DNA of 64,000 bases from Chitinophaga pinensis (GTDB lineage Bacteria > Bacteroidota > Bacteroidia > UKL13-3), in the NCBI GenBank assembly GCA_945870425.1, contig CAMBSD010000003.1, forward strand, positions 186,001 through 250,000, written 5' to 3'. A model generated the notes under the pieces. That model was not told where the DNA came from. It searched no databases and worked only from the letters and a program-made list of their open reading frames with translations. The translations under genes were made by a program, and so were the position numbers. Of the stretch, positions 25,220 through 34,080 are shown piece by piece (within the stretch, counting starts at the first letter, position 1; the number at the start of each line of letters is the position of its first letter).

Positions 25220-27124
25220 ATGAATTATTTGAGGGCAGAAAACCTAGCTAGAGCATTTGGTGAAAGGGAATTATTTAAAAACGTAACACTTACAGTTGAT
25301 AAAGGGGAGAGGGTAGCTCTGATTGCCAAAAATGGATCAGGTAAAACATCTTTATTAAATATACTTACCGGCCAAGACGCGCCTAATGAGGGTTCTGTTA
25401 CCATTGATAAAAATGTAAATTGGGCTTATTTAGAGCAAGAGCCTCAGTTTAATAATGCCGATTCAGTGGCTGAAGCTGTTTTTAATGCGGATAGCATATT
25501 ACTTAAAACGGTGGCCGCCTATGAAAGCATTATGGAGGCATTGGAAGAAAACCCTGATGATGAGAACCTTCAAAACCAATTAACCCATGCCATGGAAGAA
25601 ATGGACAATCACTCGGCTTGGGATATTGAAGCGAAAGTAAAGAACATATTAACGAAGCTAAGCCTACATCATCATTTAAACAAAAATGTGACTGAGTTAA
25701 GTGGTGGTCAAAAGAAACGTCTAGCTTTGGCAAGAATCCTCATCCAAAACCCAGATTTTATTATTATGGATGAGCCTACCAATCACCTAGATATTCAAAT
25801 GATTGAATGGCTTGAGGGTTACTTAAAATCGCAACAAGTTAGTTTGCTATTGGTTACCCACGATAGGTATTTTCTTGATAATATTTGTACAGAAATTATT
25901 GAATTAGACAACGGACAGTTATACACCTATAAAGGCAATTACGCTTATTTTTTAGAAAAAAAAGCCATGCGCGAAACATTTCAAGAAAAGGAAGCGGATG
26001 CTGCGCGTAAATTAATGCGTAAAGAATTGGAATGGATGCGCAAGCAACCCAAAGCCAGAACCACCAAATCAAAAAGTAGAATTTCGAGTTTTTACGAAAC
26101 CAAAGAAAAGGCTAGCTTCAAAAATGATACTAGCAAAGTAGAGATTGTAATGCAAATGAATCGCTTGGGAACTAAGATTCTAGAAACCCATCAGGTGGAA
26201 AAGAAATTTGGAAACCAAAGTATCGTTAAAGATTTTACCTATTTATTTAAACCAGGTGAAAGAATTGGAATTATTGGTAAAAATGGGGTGGGAAAATCTA
26301 CCTTTTTAAACATGCTTTTGGGTTTAGAAAAGCAAGATGGTGGTAGAATTATCAAAGGGGACACGGTAAGATTTGGGTATTACTCGCAGCAAGGAATGCA
26401 AATTTCTGATGACAAAAGAGTAATCGAAGTAATTACTGATATTGCGGAGTATCTTGAGGTAGGAAAAGGGCAGAAGCTAACCGCGACAACCCTATTAAAG
26501 ATGTTTTTGTTTGATGCCAAGAAGCAATATAACTTTGTTAGTGTATTAAGTGGGGGTGAAAAACGTAGGTTGTATTTGTTAACAGTATTAATGAAAAAGC
26601 CAAACTTCTTGGTGCTTGATGAGCCTACCAACGATTTAGATATTGACACCTTAAATGTACTTGAAGAATTTCTTGAAAGCTATGAAGGTTGCTTATTGGT
26701 GGTAACCCATGATAGGTATTTTATGGACACCTTGGTTGACTCTTTATTTGTGTTTGAAGGTGAAGGATTTGTTAGACCATTCAATGGTAATTATCAAGAT
26801 TATTTGAACGAGCAGGAAGAAAAGAAGCAATTGGCAAGTCAGTCAATTGTAAAACCAGCAAACAATGCCAATATACAACAATCAAATAGCACACCTACAG
26901 AAGTGAAAACTGAAGCTAAGAAGTTAAGCTTCAAAGAGCAACGCGAACTTGAATTATTAGACAAAGAAATGTCTGGTATGCAAATCCGAAAAGCAGCGTT
27001 AGAAAATTTATTAGGCTCGGGCTCTGAAAATACAGAAGAAATAAGAATGTGGGGGGAGGAGTTGCTCGGAATTACTCAGTCTTTAGAGGAAAAAGAGATT
27101 CGTTGGTTGGAGTTGAGTGTTTGA
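25220..27124 (+). CDS. uup: ABC-F family ATPase, Uup-like
   Basis: 634 residues, cytosolic, no membrane span. Two ATPase domains: Walker A AKNGSGKTS (about 35) and GKNGVGKSTF (about 352), signatures LSGGQKKRLALAR (about 160) and LSGGEKRRLYLL (about 440), and Walker B plus switch MDEPTNHLD and LDEPTNDLD. The linker between the domains has the coiled arms of ABC-F (KEADAARKLMRKELEWMRKQ, PKARTTKSKSRI). The C-terminal 90 residues, after a Gln/Asn/Thr-rich linker, form a coiled coil (LSFKEQRELELLDKEMSGMQ), as in Uup. Uup acts on ribosomes or branched DNA; which role applies here cannot be told. No sign of the antibiotic-resistance type. Confidence 0.9.
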   Translation: MNYLRAENLARAFGERELFKNVTLTVDKGERVALIAKNGSGKTSLLNILTGQDAPNEGSVTIDKNVNWAYLEQEPQFNNADSVAEAVFNADSILLKTVAAYESIMEALEENPDDENLQNQLTHAMEEMDNHSAWDIEAKVKNILTKLSLHHHLNKNVTELSGGQKKRLALARILIQNPDFIIMDEPTNHLDIQMIEWLEGYLKSQQVSLLLVTHDRYFLDNICTEIIELDNGQLYTYKGNYAYFLEKKAMRETFQEKEADAARKLMRKELEWMRKQPKARTTKSKSRISSFYETKEKASFKNDTSKVEIVMQMNRLGTKILETHQVEKKFGNQSIVKDFTYLFKPGERIGIIGKNGVGKSTFLNMLLGLEKQDGGRIIKGDTVRFGYYSQQGMQISDDKRVIEVITDIAEYLEVGKGQKLTATTLLKMFLFDAKKQYNFVSVLSGGEKRRLYLLTVLMKKPNFLVLDEPTNDLDIDTLNVLEEFLESYEGCLLVVTHDRYFMDTLVDSLFVFEGEGFVRPFNGNYQDYLNEQEEKKQLASQSIVKPANNANIQQSNSTPTEVKTEAKKLSFKEQRELELLDKEMSGMQIRKAALENLLGSGSENTEEIRMWGEELLGITQSLEEKEIRWLELSV

Positions 27125-27228
27125 AACTTAAACCAAGGAATTTGCTACAATGATTGAAGTGTTGAACAAATACAAATGATTTAAGCCCAATTGAAGCCAA
27201 ATTATTTAACAAAAACTTTTCTTTATCA

Positions 27229-27259
27229 TTTGAATTGAACCATTTGCCAATTACTTTTG
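27229..27259 (+). promoter_or_regulatory. Promoter of the TPR protein gene
   Basis: TTTG at 27229-27232 and TACTTTTG at 27252-27259 with 19 bases between them match the Bacteroidota sigma-A consensus (TTTG-N19-21-TAnnTTTG) exactly. The ATG follows 25 bases later. Confidence 0.85.
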
Positions 27260-27283
27260 TCTAATATTAATAATTAACTTTAA

Positions 27284-28693
27284 ATGAAAAAAATCCTGAT
27301 TTTAATAGCTGCAACTACATTGTCGGTTCAGTTATTTGCACAAAAAAGCAATGTTGAAAGTGCTGCCATCTACTTTAACAGCAGCATTAACGAGGTAGGA
27401 GATGCTAAGAAAACCATTTTTGAGGATGCTAAAAAAGCCATTGATCAAGCAGCCGAAAACGAAGAAACAAAAAACGACTTGAAAATGTGGTTTTATAAAG
27501 CCTTGATTTATGATACCATTTACCATAACCCAACTTATGCGGCAATGGATTCAGATGCTGTTGAAAAAAGTACCATTGCTTACAAAAAATGCTTGGATTT
27601 GGATACAAAAAAGAAATACGAAGAGTATTGCACCATTGGTATTTTAAATGGCGCTTTCGCCTGTTATAATCAAGCTGTAAACTCCTCAAACTATGATATG
27701 TCAGTTAAGTTTTACAAGTTAGTAGCTGATATTATTCCTTACGATAAGGATAAACAATTGGCCAAAAACAATTTATCTGAGAAAAATATCTACTACAATT
27801 TAGCTATTACAGCTTTAAGGTCAGAGAAAAAGCCAGATGCCAAGGTGTTTCTGAAAAAATTAATGGATCTTAATTATAACGACCATTTGATTTATGCCTA
27901 TATGAGTAATATTTTATTAGAGGAAAAAGACACCACAGCTGCTTTGGATTGCATTGATAAGGGCCGTAAGGTTTTCCCTTCAGAAAAGGACCTAATTAAT
28001 TTGGAATTAAACATATACATGAATCAAGGAAAGCAAGATGTATTGATTAATAAACTAAATGAAGCCATTGAATTGAATCCTGAAAATCACGAATTATTGT
28101 ATGTTAGGGGAAATGTAAGCGATAATTTAGCAGCTAGTATGCTTGCCAAATCAAAACAAGCAAGAGATTCTTCAGCTTATTATAGCAAAAAAGCAAAAGG
28201 AGAGAAAGTGCCTTCAAAAAAGACAGCCTATGATGTCAGTGCCAAGCAATTCAAAACTGCGTCAGAGCAATTAATTAAAGAAGGTAAAGTGAAGTCTGCG
28301 AGTGCCGAAGCCGATTACAATAAAGTTATTGAGTTGAGTCCAGATTATTTAGATGCATTTTACAATCTAGGCGCTTTGACTAATAATAAGAGTACTGAAA
28401 TTGCCGAGAAAATCAATGCAATCAACATTAGTGGCTTAACCCAACAAGAATACGATAAAAAAGTAGCGGTGTTCAAAAAAGTGCAGGATTCGGTTTTGAA
28501 TGTAGCCTTGGGATATTTTTCAAAAGCATTGGAAATTGCTGAAGCTAAATCAGAAGAGACACCTGATAAGAAAAAAGAAAAATATTCATACATGGCTGAT
28601 ATTTTATTTTCAATTCAACAGGTGTATGCCAACCTAGGGGATGAGAAAAAAGCTGTAGAAGCTAAGAGAAGAAGAGCGCAATACGAGAACTAA
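27284..28693 (+). CDS. Exported TPR-repeat protein
   Basis: 469 residues with a Sec signal peptide (MKKILILIAATTLSVQLFAQ). The mature part is all-helical and Lys/Asp/Ala-rich. Typical TPR units are seen at about 165-205 (YYNLAITALRSEKKPDAKVF), 220-260 (YMSNILLEEKDTTAALDCID) and near the end (ADYNKVIELSPDYLDAFYNL; QQVYANLGDEKKAVEAKRRR). It is a periplasmic scaffold; partner unknown. It is transcribed alone from a strong promoter and ends in a strong terminator, which suggests high expression. Confidence 0.88.
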   Translation: MKKILILIAATTLSVQLFAQKSNVESAAIYFNSSINEVGDAKKTIFEDAKKAIDQAAENEETKNDLKMWFYKALIYDTIYHNPTYAAMDSDAVEKSTIAYKKCLDLDTKKKYEEYCTIGILNGAFACYNQAVNSSNYDMSVKFYKLVADIIPYDKDKQLAKNNLSEKNIYYNLAITALRSEKKPDAKVFLKKLMDLNYNDHLIYAYMSNILLEEKDTTAALDCIDKGRKVFPSEKDLINLELNIYMNQGKQDVLINKLNEAIELNPENHELLYVRGNVSDNLAASMLAKSKQARDSSAYYSKKAKGEKVPSKKTAYDVSAKQFKTASEQLIKEGKVKSASAEADYNKVIELSPDYLDAFYNLGALTNNKSTEIAEKINAINISGLTQQEYDKKVAVFKKVQDSVLNVALGYFSKALEIAEAKSEETPDKKKEKYSYMADILFSIQQVYANLGDEKKAVEAKRRRAQYEN

Positions 28694-28698
28694 TAAGC

Positions 28699-28729
28699 AA
28701 GAAAGGAATAGCAATATTCCTTTCTTTTT
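28699..28729 (+). terminator. Strong intrinsic terminator
   Basis: AAGAAAGGAATA and TATTCCTTTCTT form a perfect 12-bp stem closed by a GCAA tetraloop and followed by TTT. It begins six bases after the stop codon of the TPR gene. Confidence 0.92.
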
Positions 28730-28862
28730 AAACATTCTATTTAACATAATATAAATTATAGGTAAATTAAAATGACTTAAAAGACTAGTTATTAATGTTC
28801 TTTACATATTTGAATTAGCTAATTACATATTCATTAAAATTGTTGGCTAAGCAAATAAACCC

Positions 28863-29177
28863 ATGACAGAAGGGAAAAACTTAGTAGGTAATTTGCTTTT
28901 GCAAATCACAGGAATTATCAAACGTTTTATAGGTGGCTTAATTGAAAAAATAAACTATGTAAGAAACCTTAAAAACTGAATTTAATGACAAACAACAAGG
29001 CAAAGACGATTTGTTGAAAGAAATTGAAGTAACCAAGCAAGTGCCAATAAAACATTTGATAAAATGCCTGAGGTAGATTTGACAAGCATCTACCCTATTG
29101 ATTTTTTGGGTATTAAAACAAGCGATTTTAACGCACCAGATTTTAGCACTTTTAAGTTATCATTTGGGACAAATTAA
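28863..29177 (+). pseudogene. Decayed gene spread over three frames
   Basis: ATG 28863 opens 38 codons (MTEGKNLVGNLLLQITGIIK ending in a TGA at 28979). In the next frame TLKTEFNDKQQGKDDLLKEI continues to a TAG, and in the third frame KTFDKMPEVDLTSIYPIDF and then APDFSTFKLSFGTN run to a TAA at 29177. Each piece looks protein-like and joins the next with a frameshift, which suggests the remnant of one gene of about 105 codons or the tail of a longer one. The family is not recognised; the third piece recalls the C-terminal end of patatin-like phospholipases, but weakly. Confidence 0.45.
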
Positions 29178-29206
29178 CTATCACCACAGGCTTTTTGACA
29201 AACAAA

Positions 29207-29905
29207 CTATTTGCCTAATTGTTTAACTAATAGTTGATTTAACTCTAATATCTGACTTTGAAGTTCATGTAAGTGTTCGCCTTGGTGGTGAAGGATAAAA
29301 TCAACTTTTTCGTGAAGCATTCTAATTTCCATTTCAGATTTTAAATTCACTTTGTAATCATTTTTAGATCTTAATCTGTCTCTGCTTTCTTGCCTGTTTT
29401 GACTCATCATGATGATTGGCGCTTGCACGGCTGCTATGCATGATAATATCAAATTAAGTAAAATGAACGGATAAGGGTCAAAGCTAGGATTGGATAAGAT
29501 AACAGAATTAGCAAGTATCCAGGCAATTATTACTAAGAAAAACGCAATGATAAAGGCCCAACTCCCACCAAAACTTGCAATTTTATCGCTAAGCTTCTCG
29601 CCATAAGAGCTATTACTTTGTTCATCGGCTATATCAGCGGAAAGTAATTCATCAGCATTGATACTATCCATCACCTCTTTCTCTAGTTTCGTCAAAGCCC
29701 CTTTTTCATCTGCAATTTGTAATCGCAGTTGCTCTGAACGCAAGGCTAAATAGGCATCAATTGAGATAAATTCACCTTGACCTACACTCAGCCCTTTGCT
29801 TTTAATAAACTCCATTAATGAATCGCCAATGCTATCGCTTGGCTTAAGTTGTGAAATGGAATAAGGCTTGTGATTGATAGCGCAGTTAAATTTAGTAGAA
29901 CTCAT
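29207..29905 (-). CDS. DUF1003 family membrane protein
   Basis: 232 residues. DUF1003 is visible in the middle and C-terminal part: ADKIASFGGSW-like SDKIASFGGSWAFIIAFFLV (about 110-128), a second span in FDPYPFILLNLILSCIAAVQ (about 142-161), APIIMMSQNRQESRDRLRS (about 162-180) and ILHHQGEHLHEL with a C-terminal coiled coil. Two transmembrane helices. Function unknown. The N-terminal 100 residues include an ordered soluble part and a coiled region. Confidence 0.9.
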   Translation of the reverse strand: MSSTKFNCAINHKPYSISQLKPSDSIGDSLMEFIKSKGLSVGQGEFISIDAYLALRSEQLRLQIADEKGALTKLEKEVMDSINADELLSADIADEQSNSSYGEKLSDKIASFGGSWAFIIAFFLVIIAWILANSVILSNPSFDPYPFILLNLILSCIAAVQAPIIMMSQNRQESRDRLRSKNDYKVNLKSEMEIRMLHEKVDFILHHQGEHLHELQSQILELNQLLVKQLGK

Positions 29906-29961
29906 GTTGACAAAATCAATATTTGAAGTAAGTTATGTAAAATAAACTCATGCTGAAACGA

Positions 29962-29983
29962 CTTTTGATTTTTTAATCAAAAG
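29962..29983. other. Perfect hairpin between divergent units
   Basis: CTTTTGATT and AATCAAAAG form a 9-bp stem around TTTT. It lies between the DUF1003 start and the decayed genes to its right. AT-rich; a protein-binding palindrome or a relic of a terminator are both possible. Confidence 0.4.
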
Positions 29984-30005
29984 GTAATTCTATCTTCGAT
30001 CTTGG

Positions 30006-30202
30006 ATGATAAAACTGCTTTTAACAATTATTATTTCTTTTAGCTGCTTTGTCTTGCACCCCAAAGACTAAGGGTTAAGAATACTGAAAATGTTAAGGTG
30101 TATTACCTCGGACCTCTGAAACATTTAAAATTCAAGCGATTCGACTTAAGCAAGCAGTTGTCTGGTTATGTAAAAATGGCAAAGGATGGGATGAAACTTT
30201 GA
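30006..30202 (+). pseudogene. Decayed small lipoprotein gene
   Basis: ATG 30006 starts MIKLLLTIIIS but the lipobox FLLAALSC and the following TPKTKG lie one frame over, ending in a TAA. A third piece, NTENVKVYYLGPLKHLKF then KRFDLSKQLSGYVKMAKDG, ends at 30202. The sum reads like one lipoprotein of about 65 residues broken by two frameshifts. Family unknown. Confidence 0.4.
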
Positions 30203-30222
30203 ACTTTATTGGTAGTCCAAAA

Positions 30223-30516
30223 ATGGCATTAAACAATATTTATAGAGTAAAATTTACCTCTAAAAACTTTTTTTCAAGAGCTGTAAAACCCTTTGTTTAT
30301 TGCATAGGGATTGGCTTTTCGGCCTTGTTTGCTTCCAATGTAAATGCAGCTACCACAGACTACACCTTCACCACTGCTGATAAATGGAAAATGTTTGGAG
30401 AAAGCGTGTTGGCTATAGGTACTTTTACAGAGGCAACAGGCCCAGCTATTTGGCTTATTACACCAAAGAAATCTTTGACTTCTGGACAAAACTTAGAATT
30501 AAGTGCTTCGCGTTAA
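30223..30516 (+). CDS. Hypothetical exported protein, 97 aa
   Basis: From ATG 30223 the frame gives an N-terminus MALNNIYRVKFTSKNFFSRA and a hydrophobic stretch with a clean cleavage context (SNVNA-ATTDY), then a short mature part with ADKWKMFGESVLAIGTFTEA and a C-terminal KKSLTSGQNLELSASR. A TTG at 30199 would extend it by eight residues. It lies among decayed genes, and no family is recognised, so it may itself be a remnant. Confidence 0.4.
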   Translation: MALNNIYRVKFTSKNFFSRAVKPFVYCIGIGFSALFASNVNAATTDYTFTTADKWKMFGESVLAIGTFTEATGPAIWLITPKKSLTSGQNLELSASR

Positions 30517-30743
30517 ACAGGGTATAATCCTGATAATCGCGATGAAGCAAAGTCGATTATCTTTTGAGAAAATTGGATAATCAAAGCTTACAATTTTGAC
30601 TGCTAACTGATGGTCGCAACCTTGGCTGTTTCCACCTTTGAAGGGGGCAGGGGGATGTTGTTTCAGTTTTGGATTATGGACTAAAATTGAGATGGGCAAC
30701 TTTTTAATCGACTCATGTTTACCATTAATTAGGTCTAATAAAC

Positions 30744-31751
30744 ATGCTGATTTCTATTGTTTTGGCTATTATTTTAGAATCCATTCTACAACTTTTAAAT
30801 GCGAACCTTAATTTGCAACACTTGAGTTTTAAAGAAAAATATACCCAAATACTAAAAAATGAGGCTTACAAATTGGGCTTTAGTTTTTGTGGTGTATCTA
30901 AATCTGAGTTTTTGCAGAGTGAAGAACCCAGATTTTCCAAGTGGTTGAGCGAAAATAGAAATGGAAAAATGGCCTATATGGAAAATCATTTTGACAAGCG
31001 ATTAGACCCAAGCAAATTAGTCGAAGGCTCAAAATCTGTGGTAAGTTTGCTTTATAATTATTATACTGATAAGCAGCAAAACGACCCCACTGCCCCGCAA
31101 ATATCTAAATATGCTTTTGGCGAAGATTATCACATAGTGGTGAAGGATAAACTTAAGCAGCTAGTTGATATATTAAGGGAACAAATTGGAGACATAGAAG
31201 GACGTGCTTTTGTGGACAGCGCACCAGTGCTTGAAAAGGCCTGGGCTGCTAAAAGCGGATTGGGCTGGATAGGCAAAAACGCCAATCTGATAAACAAAGG
31301 AAATGGTTCTTTTTTCTTTTTAGCCGAATTGATTGTGGATGTTGAGTTTGAATATGATCATCCTGTTAGGGACTATTGTGGAAATTGCACAGCTTGCATA
31401 GATGCCTGCCCAACACAAGCCATTTATGAACCACATAAAGTTGATGGAAGTAGATGTATAAGTTATTTTACAATTGAATTAAAAGACAGCATACCTAAAG
31501 AGTATAATGGCAAATTCGAAAATTGGGCTTTTGGTTGTGATGTCTGCCAGGATGTTTGTCCCTGGAATCGATTTTCAAAACCTCATAATGAACCTAGATT
31601 TGATGCCAATCCATCGATGCTAGGCATGAATAAAAAGGATTGGATTGAGATTACTGAGGATATATTTGAAAAATTATTTAAAAATTCGCCATTAACCCGA
31701 ACCAAATACAACGGTTTGCTAAGAAATATTGACTTCATTACAAATGAATAG
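30744..31751 (+). CDS. queG: Epoxyqueuosine reductase
   Basis: 335 residues. QueG reduces epoxyqueuosine to queuosine in tRNA, the last step of Q biosynthesis, with cobalamin and two [4Fe-4S] clusters. Visible: [12 protein letters not shown] near the N-terminus, [20 protein letters not shown] (about 73-92), [20 protein letters not shown] (about 156-175), cluster motifs [12 protein letters not shown] (about 212) and [12 protein letters not shown] (about 268). The first 25 residues from ATG 30744 are hydrophobic and not usual for the family; a TTG at 30813 or 30822 would give a more typical start. The barrel-fusion gene begins inside its 3' end. Confidence 0.93.
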   Translation: MLISIVLAIILESILQLLNANLNLQHLSFKEKYTQILKNEAYKLGFSFCGVSKSEFLQSEEPRFSKWLSENRNGKMAYMENHFDKRLDPSKLVEGSKSVVSLLYNYYTDKQQNDPTAPQISKYAFGEDYHIVVKDKLKQLVDILREQIGDIEGRAFVDSAPVLEKAWAAKSGLGWIGKNANLINKGNGSFFFLAELIVDVEFEYDHPVRDYCGNCTACIDACPTQAIYEPHKVDGSRCISYFTIELKDSIPKEYNGKFENWAFGCDVCQDVCPWNRFSKPHNEPRFDANPSMLGMNKKDWIEITEDIFEKLFKNSPLTRTKYNGLLRNIDFITNE

Positions 31752-32982
31752 GTTTATTAAACATACTTTAGCTTTAATACTAAGTATTTCAGCCATTAAC
31801 ACATTTGCCCAAAAAGCCGAATCTGATTATGGTATTGGTCTAAATGTCAATTTTCCAATGATTGGCCTGCAGACCAGCGATTATAGTGGACGAGGTGTAG
31901 GAGGTGCGCATATTTTCACCACAGCCCCAATGAGTAATTTGCTAATATCAAAAGCAGAAAACAAATTTTGGCAAAACCTAAACTACCATCTTTCGGCAGG
32001 TTTTGCGATGATGGGCATTCGTGATCGCCAATCTGATAATCGTTATACGAATACCTATATTGATGGAACAGCATCACTTTATTTAAAACCATTTCATGAG
32101 TCATCAGACTTTAAAATTTTTGCAGGTTTGCGTCCTTATTATTTAGTTTCTACGAATACCGAGAAATTAAGAGATGGCGAATATGTGATTGATAATATCG
32201 ACTCTGCCAATCAAAATAAGTCAGGGGATATTGGATTTTCAGGCACCATAGGCATATCAGTGGCTTTGAGTAGCATTGTAAATTTAGAGTTAAAATACAA
32301 CCATAGTTTTGACAATATTAGCACCTCTCCCGCTAGCATAAAAGGCCGCCAATCCATTATTGAAGTTACGCTTAGCATAAGTGCGACAGGTATTAGAGAT
32401 AAGGTAAATTACAAAGACATTAGTACTTTTGAATACTTAAAAAAACTGCACAAGGGCAATCTAATGGTAATGCTACCAACAGTTAACAAAGCAGAGATTG
32501 ATGGTTTGATAAATGCTGGAAAGTCTGATCAAATTACCAATTTGTTGGATGAGCTTCACCAAGCAAATGTATTAGTGATGAAGGCGTTTAAAAACGAGTT
32601 TGACTTCTGTCCTGTTGTTTTTTATGATGATACCAATGCATATAAAGTGTCAAATAAGGTATTTGGTGATTTTTTTTATGATGCGGATGGTAATTCAATC
32701 GCTATCGCAAACGTAAATACTGCTAATTTCTTTGTGGCTTCATTTTGCGAAGATGTTTCAAGTATCTCTCATAAAATGGATTATGGCTTGTATGTATATG
32801 ATGATAAAATCACCCATTTAGGAAAGCCTTTTAATACCCAACAAAACCAATTTAACATTTTTGCAGGTGGCGATCCTTTGAACTACCTAAGAAAAAGATT
32901 AAATGTATTGAGTTACGAGGATTATTCAAGAAAAGTAAAGAAACTAAATGGCAGATTGTTAAGGTTTTCTTCTGAGAACTAA
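31744..32982 (+). CDS. Exported protein: beta-barrel domain fused to an uncharacterised C-terminal domain
   Basis: 412 residues from the ATG at 31744 (signal peptide [20 protein letters not shown] then FAQ). Residues about 25-215 have the alternating pattern of an outer-membrane barrel ([31 protein letters not shown]). Residues about 225-412 are a separate mixed alpha/beta domain beginning [20 protein letters not shown], with [17 protein letters not shown] and [17 protein letters not shown] recall a similar stand-alone domain (L-x-V-x-L-x-T...K...F-x-F-C-P-V-x-F) in Bacteroidota hypothetical proteins, but no function. It overlaps the queG stop by eight bases. Confidence 0.7.
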   Translation: MNRFIKHTLALILSISAINTFAQKAESDYGIGLNVNFPMIGLQTSDYSGRGVGGAHIFTTAPMSNLLISKAENKFWQNLNYHLSAGFAMMGIRDRQSDNRYTNTYIDGTASLYLKPFHESSDFKIFAGLRPYYLVSTNTEKLRDGEYVIDNIDSANQNKSGDIGFSGTIGISVALSSIVNLELKYNHSFDNISTSPASIKGRQSIIEVTLSISATGIRDKVNYKDISTFEYLKKLHKGNLMVMLPTVNKAEIDGLINAGKSDQITNLLDELHQANVLVMKAFKNEFDFCPVVFYDDTNAYKVSNKVFGDFFYDADGNSIAIANVNTANFFVASFCEDVSSISHKMDYGLYVYDDKITHLGKPFNTQQNQFNIFAGGDPLNYLRKRLNVLSYEDYSRKVKKLNGRLLRFSSEN

Positions 32983-33127
32983 AATAAACCAAGCCTAAAA
33001 CTCCAATAAAATATTCAATTAATAGGTTCTCTAAATTGCTTTTCGATTTCATAGCGTTGCAAACTAGCCATACATGCTAATAAGATGAAGGGGCACCAAA
33101 TAAGCTAGAGAATAGTTTTGAAATTGC

Positions 33128-33916
33128 TTACAAACAACCTGTTCTTCCGCCATCTACGGGCATGTTAATACCTGTGATATATGAGGCATATTCGCTCGCT
33201 AAGAAACTAGCAGCAAAGGCAATTTCTTCGGGTGTGGCGAAACGCTTCATGGGAATTTCGGCTAGCATTTCTCTACTTACATCATCGGCACTTTCGTTTT
33301 GTTTTTCAGCTTTTCCTTCAATGATTTGTTTTAATCTATCGGTTGAAGTTGCACCCGGTAAAATATTGTTTACCGTAATGCCAAATGGTGCTAGCTCTGT
33401 TGCCAAAGTCTTGCTCCAGCTTGCCATAGCACCTCTTACGGTGTTTGAAACGCCTAATCCTTTTAAAGGTATTTTTACACTTGTAGATATGATATTTATG
33501 ATTCTTCCATAATTTGATTGTCTCATGCCATCAATTACACATTGCATCAAATGATGACTACTAAGCAAATGAGAATTCAAAGCAGATATGAACTCCTCTT
33601 CTTTTGCCAAATGAGCTGGTCCAGGGCTAGGCCCTCCGCTATTGTTAACCAAAATATGGTAGATTGTATGTGAATTAACTTTGGCGTCAATGGCTGCTCT
33701 CACACTCTCTGGCTTTGAAAAATCGGCCACGATAAAATTATGCTTTTGTCCTATGCTAGTGTCTAGGTCTCTTACCACACGTTCAAGCAAACCACCATTT
33801 CGTGCCATTAGAGTGACATTTGCGCCAAGTTTTGCAAATTGTAAAGCTACGGCATAGCCAATTCCTTTTGTGCTGCCACATACCAATGCATTCTTTCCGG
33901 TTAAATCAATATTCAT
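33128..33916 (-). CDS. Short-chain dehydrogenase/reductase with atypical active site
   Basis: 262 residues, Rossmann fold. VCGSTKGIGYAVA (about 12-24) is the TGxxxGIG cofactor motif, MARNG the NADP-binding end of strand 2, VNNSGG the N-N-A-G equivalent and NNILPGATSTDR the PG motif. In the active site, where Y-x-x-x-K is expected, the sequence reads GLGVSNTVRGAMASWSKTLA: Tyr is replaced and the Lys place holds Arg. I know a subgroup of SDRs with L-S-N-x-x-R at this place, often annotated as 3-oxoacyl-ACP reductase-like; true activity is unclear. The C-terminal PEEIAFAASFLASEYASYIT and GGRTGCL are normal. Confidence 0.88.
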   Translation of the reverse strand: MNIDLTGKNALVCGSTKGIGYAVALQFAKLGANVTLMARNGGLLERVVRDLDTSIGQKHNFIVADFSKPESVRAAIDAKVNSHTIYHILVNNSGGPSPGPAHLAKEEEFISALNSHLLSSHHLMQCVIDGMRQSNYGRIINIISTSVKIPLKGLGVSNTVRGAMASWSKTLATELAPFGITVNNILPGATSTDRLKQIIEGKAEKQNESADDVSREMLAEIPMKRFATPEEIAFAASFLASEYASYITGINMPVDGGRTGCL

Positions 33917-34038
33917 ACTTTCGAATTAAACACCATGAGCCTTTATTTACAAATAATATTATTAGTTCACCTTTAATAGCTTGTATTGATGTGATTTGTA
34001 CTATTCACAATTCCTTTTTCGACTTAACTACAAATACC

Positions 34039-34046
34039 TACATTTG
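34039..34046 (+). promoter_or_regulatory. -7 element upstream of lysC
   Basis: TACATTTG matches the Bacteroidota -7 consensus TAnnTTTG. No clear -33 TTTG at 19-21 bases. Transcription would start about 30 bases before the lysC ATG. Confidence 0.6.
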
Positions 34047-34080
34047 CCAATGACAAACAAAATTGGGGGAATACAGAATC

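Noticed and set aside
30499-30699. 66-codon minus-strand frame containing HPPAPFKGGN
   Set aside because: This string is the usual translation of a dispersed non-coding repeat in Bacteroidota; not taken as a gene.
33162-33512. 116-codon plus-strand frame inside the SDR gene
   Set aside because: Antisense shadow of a well-conserved gene.
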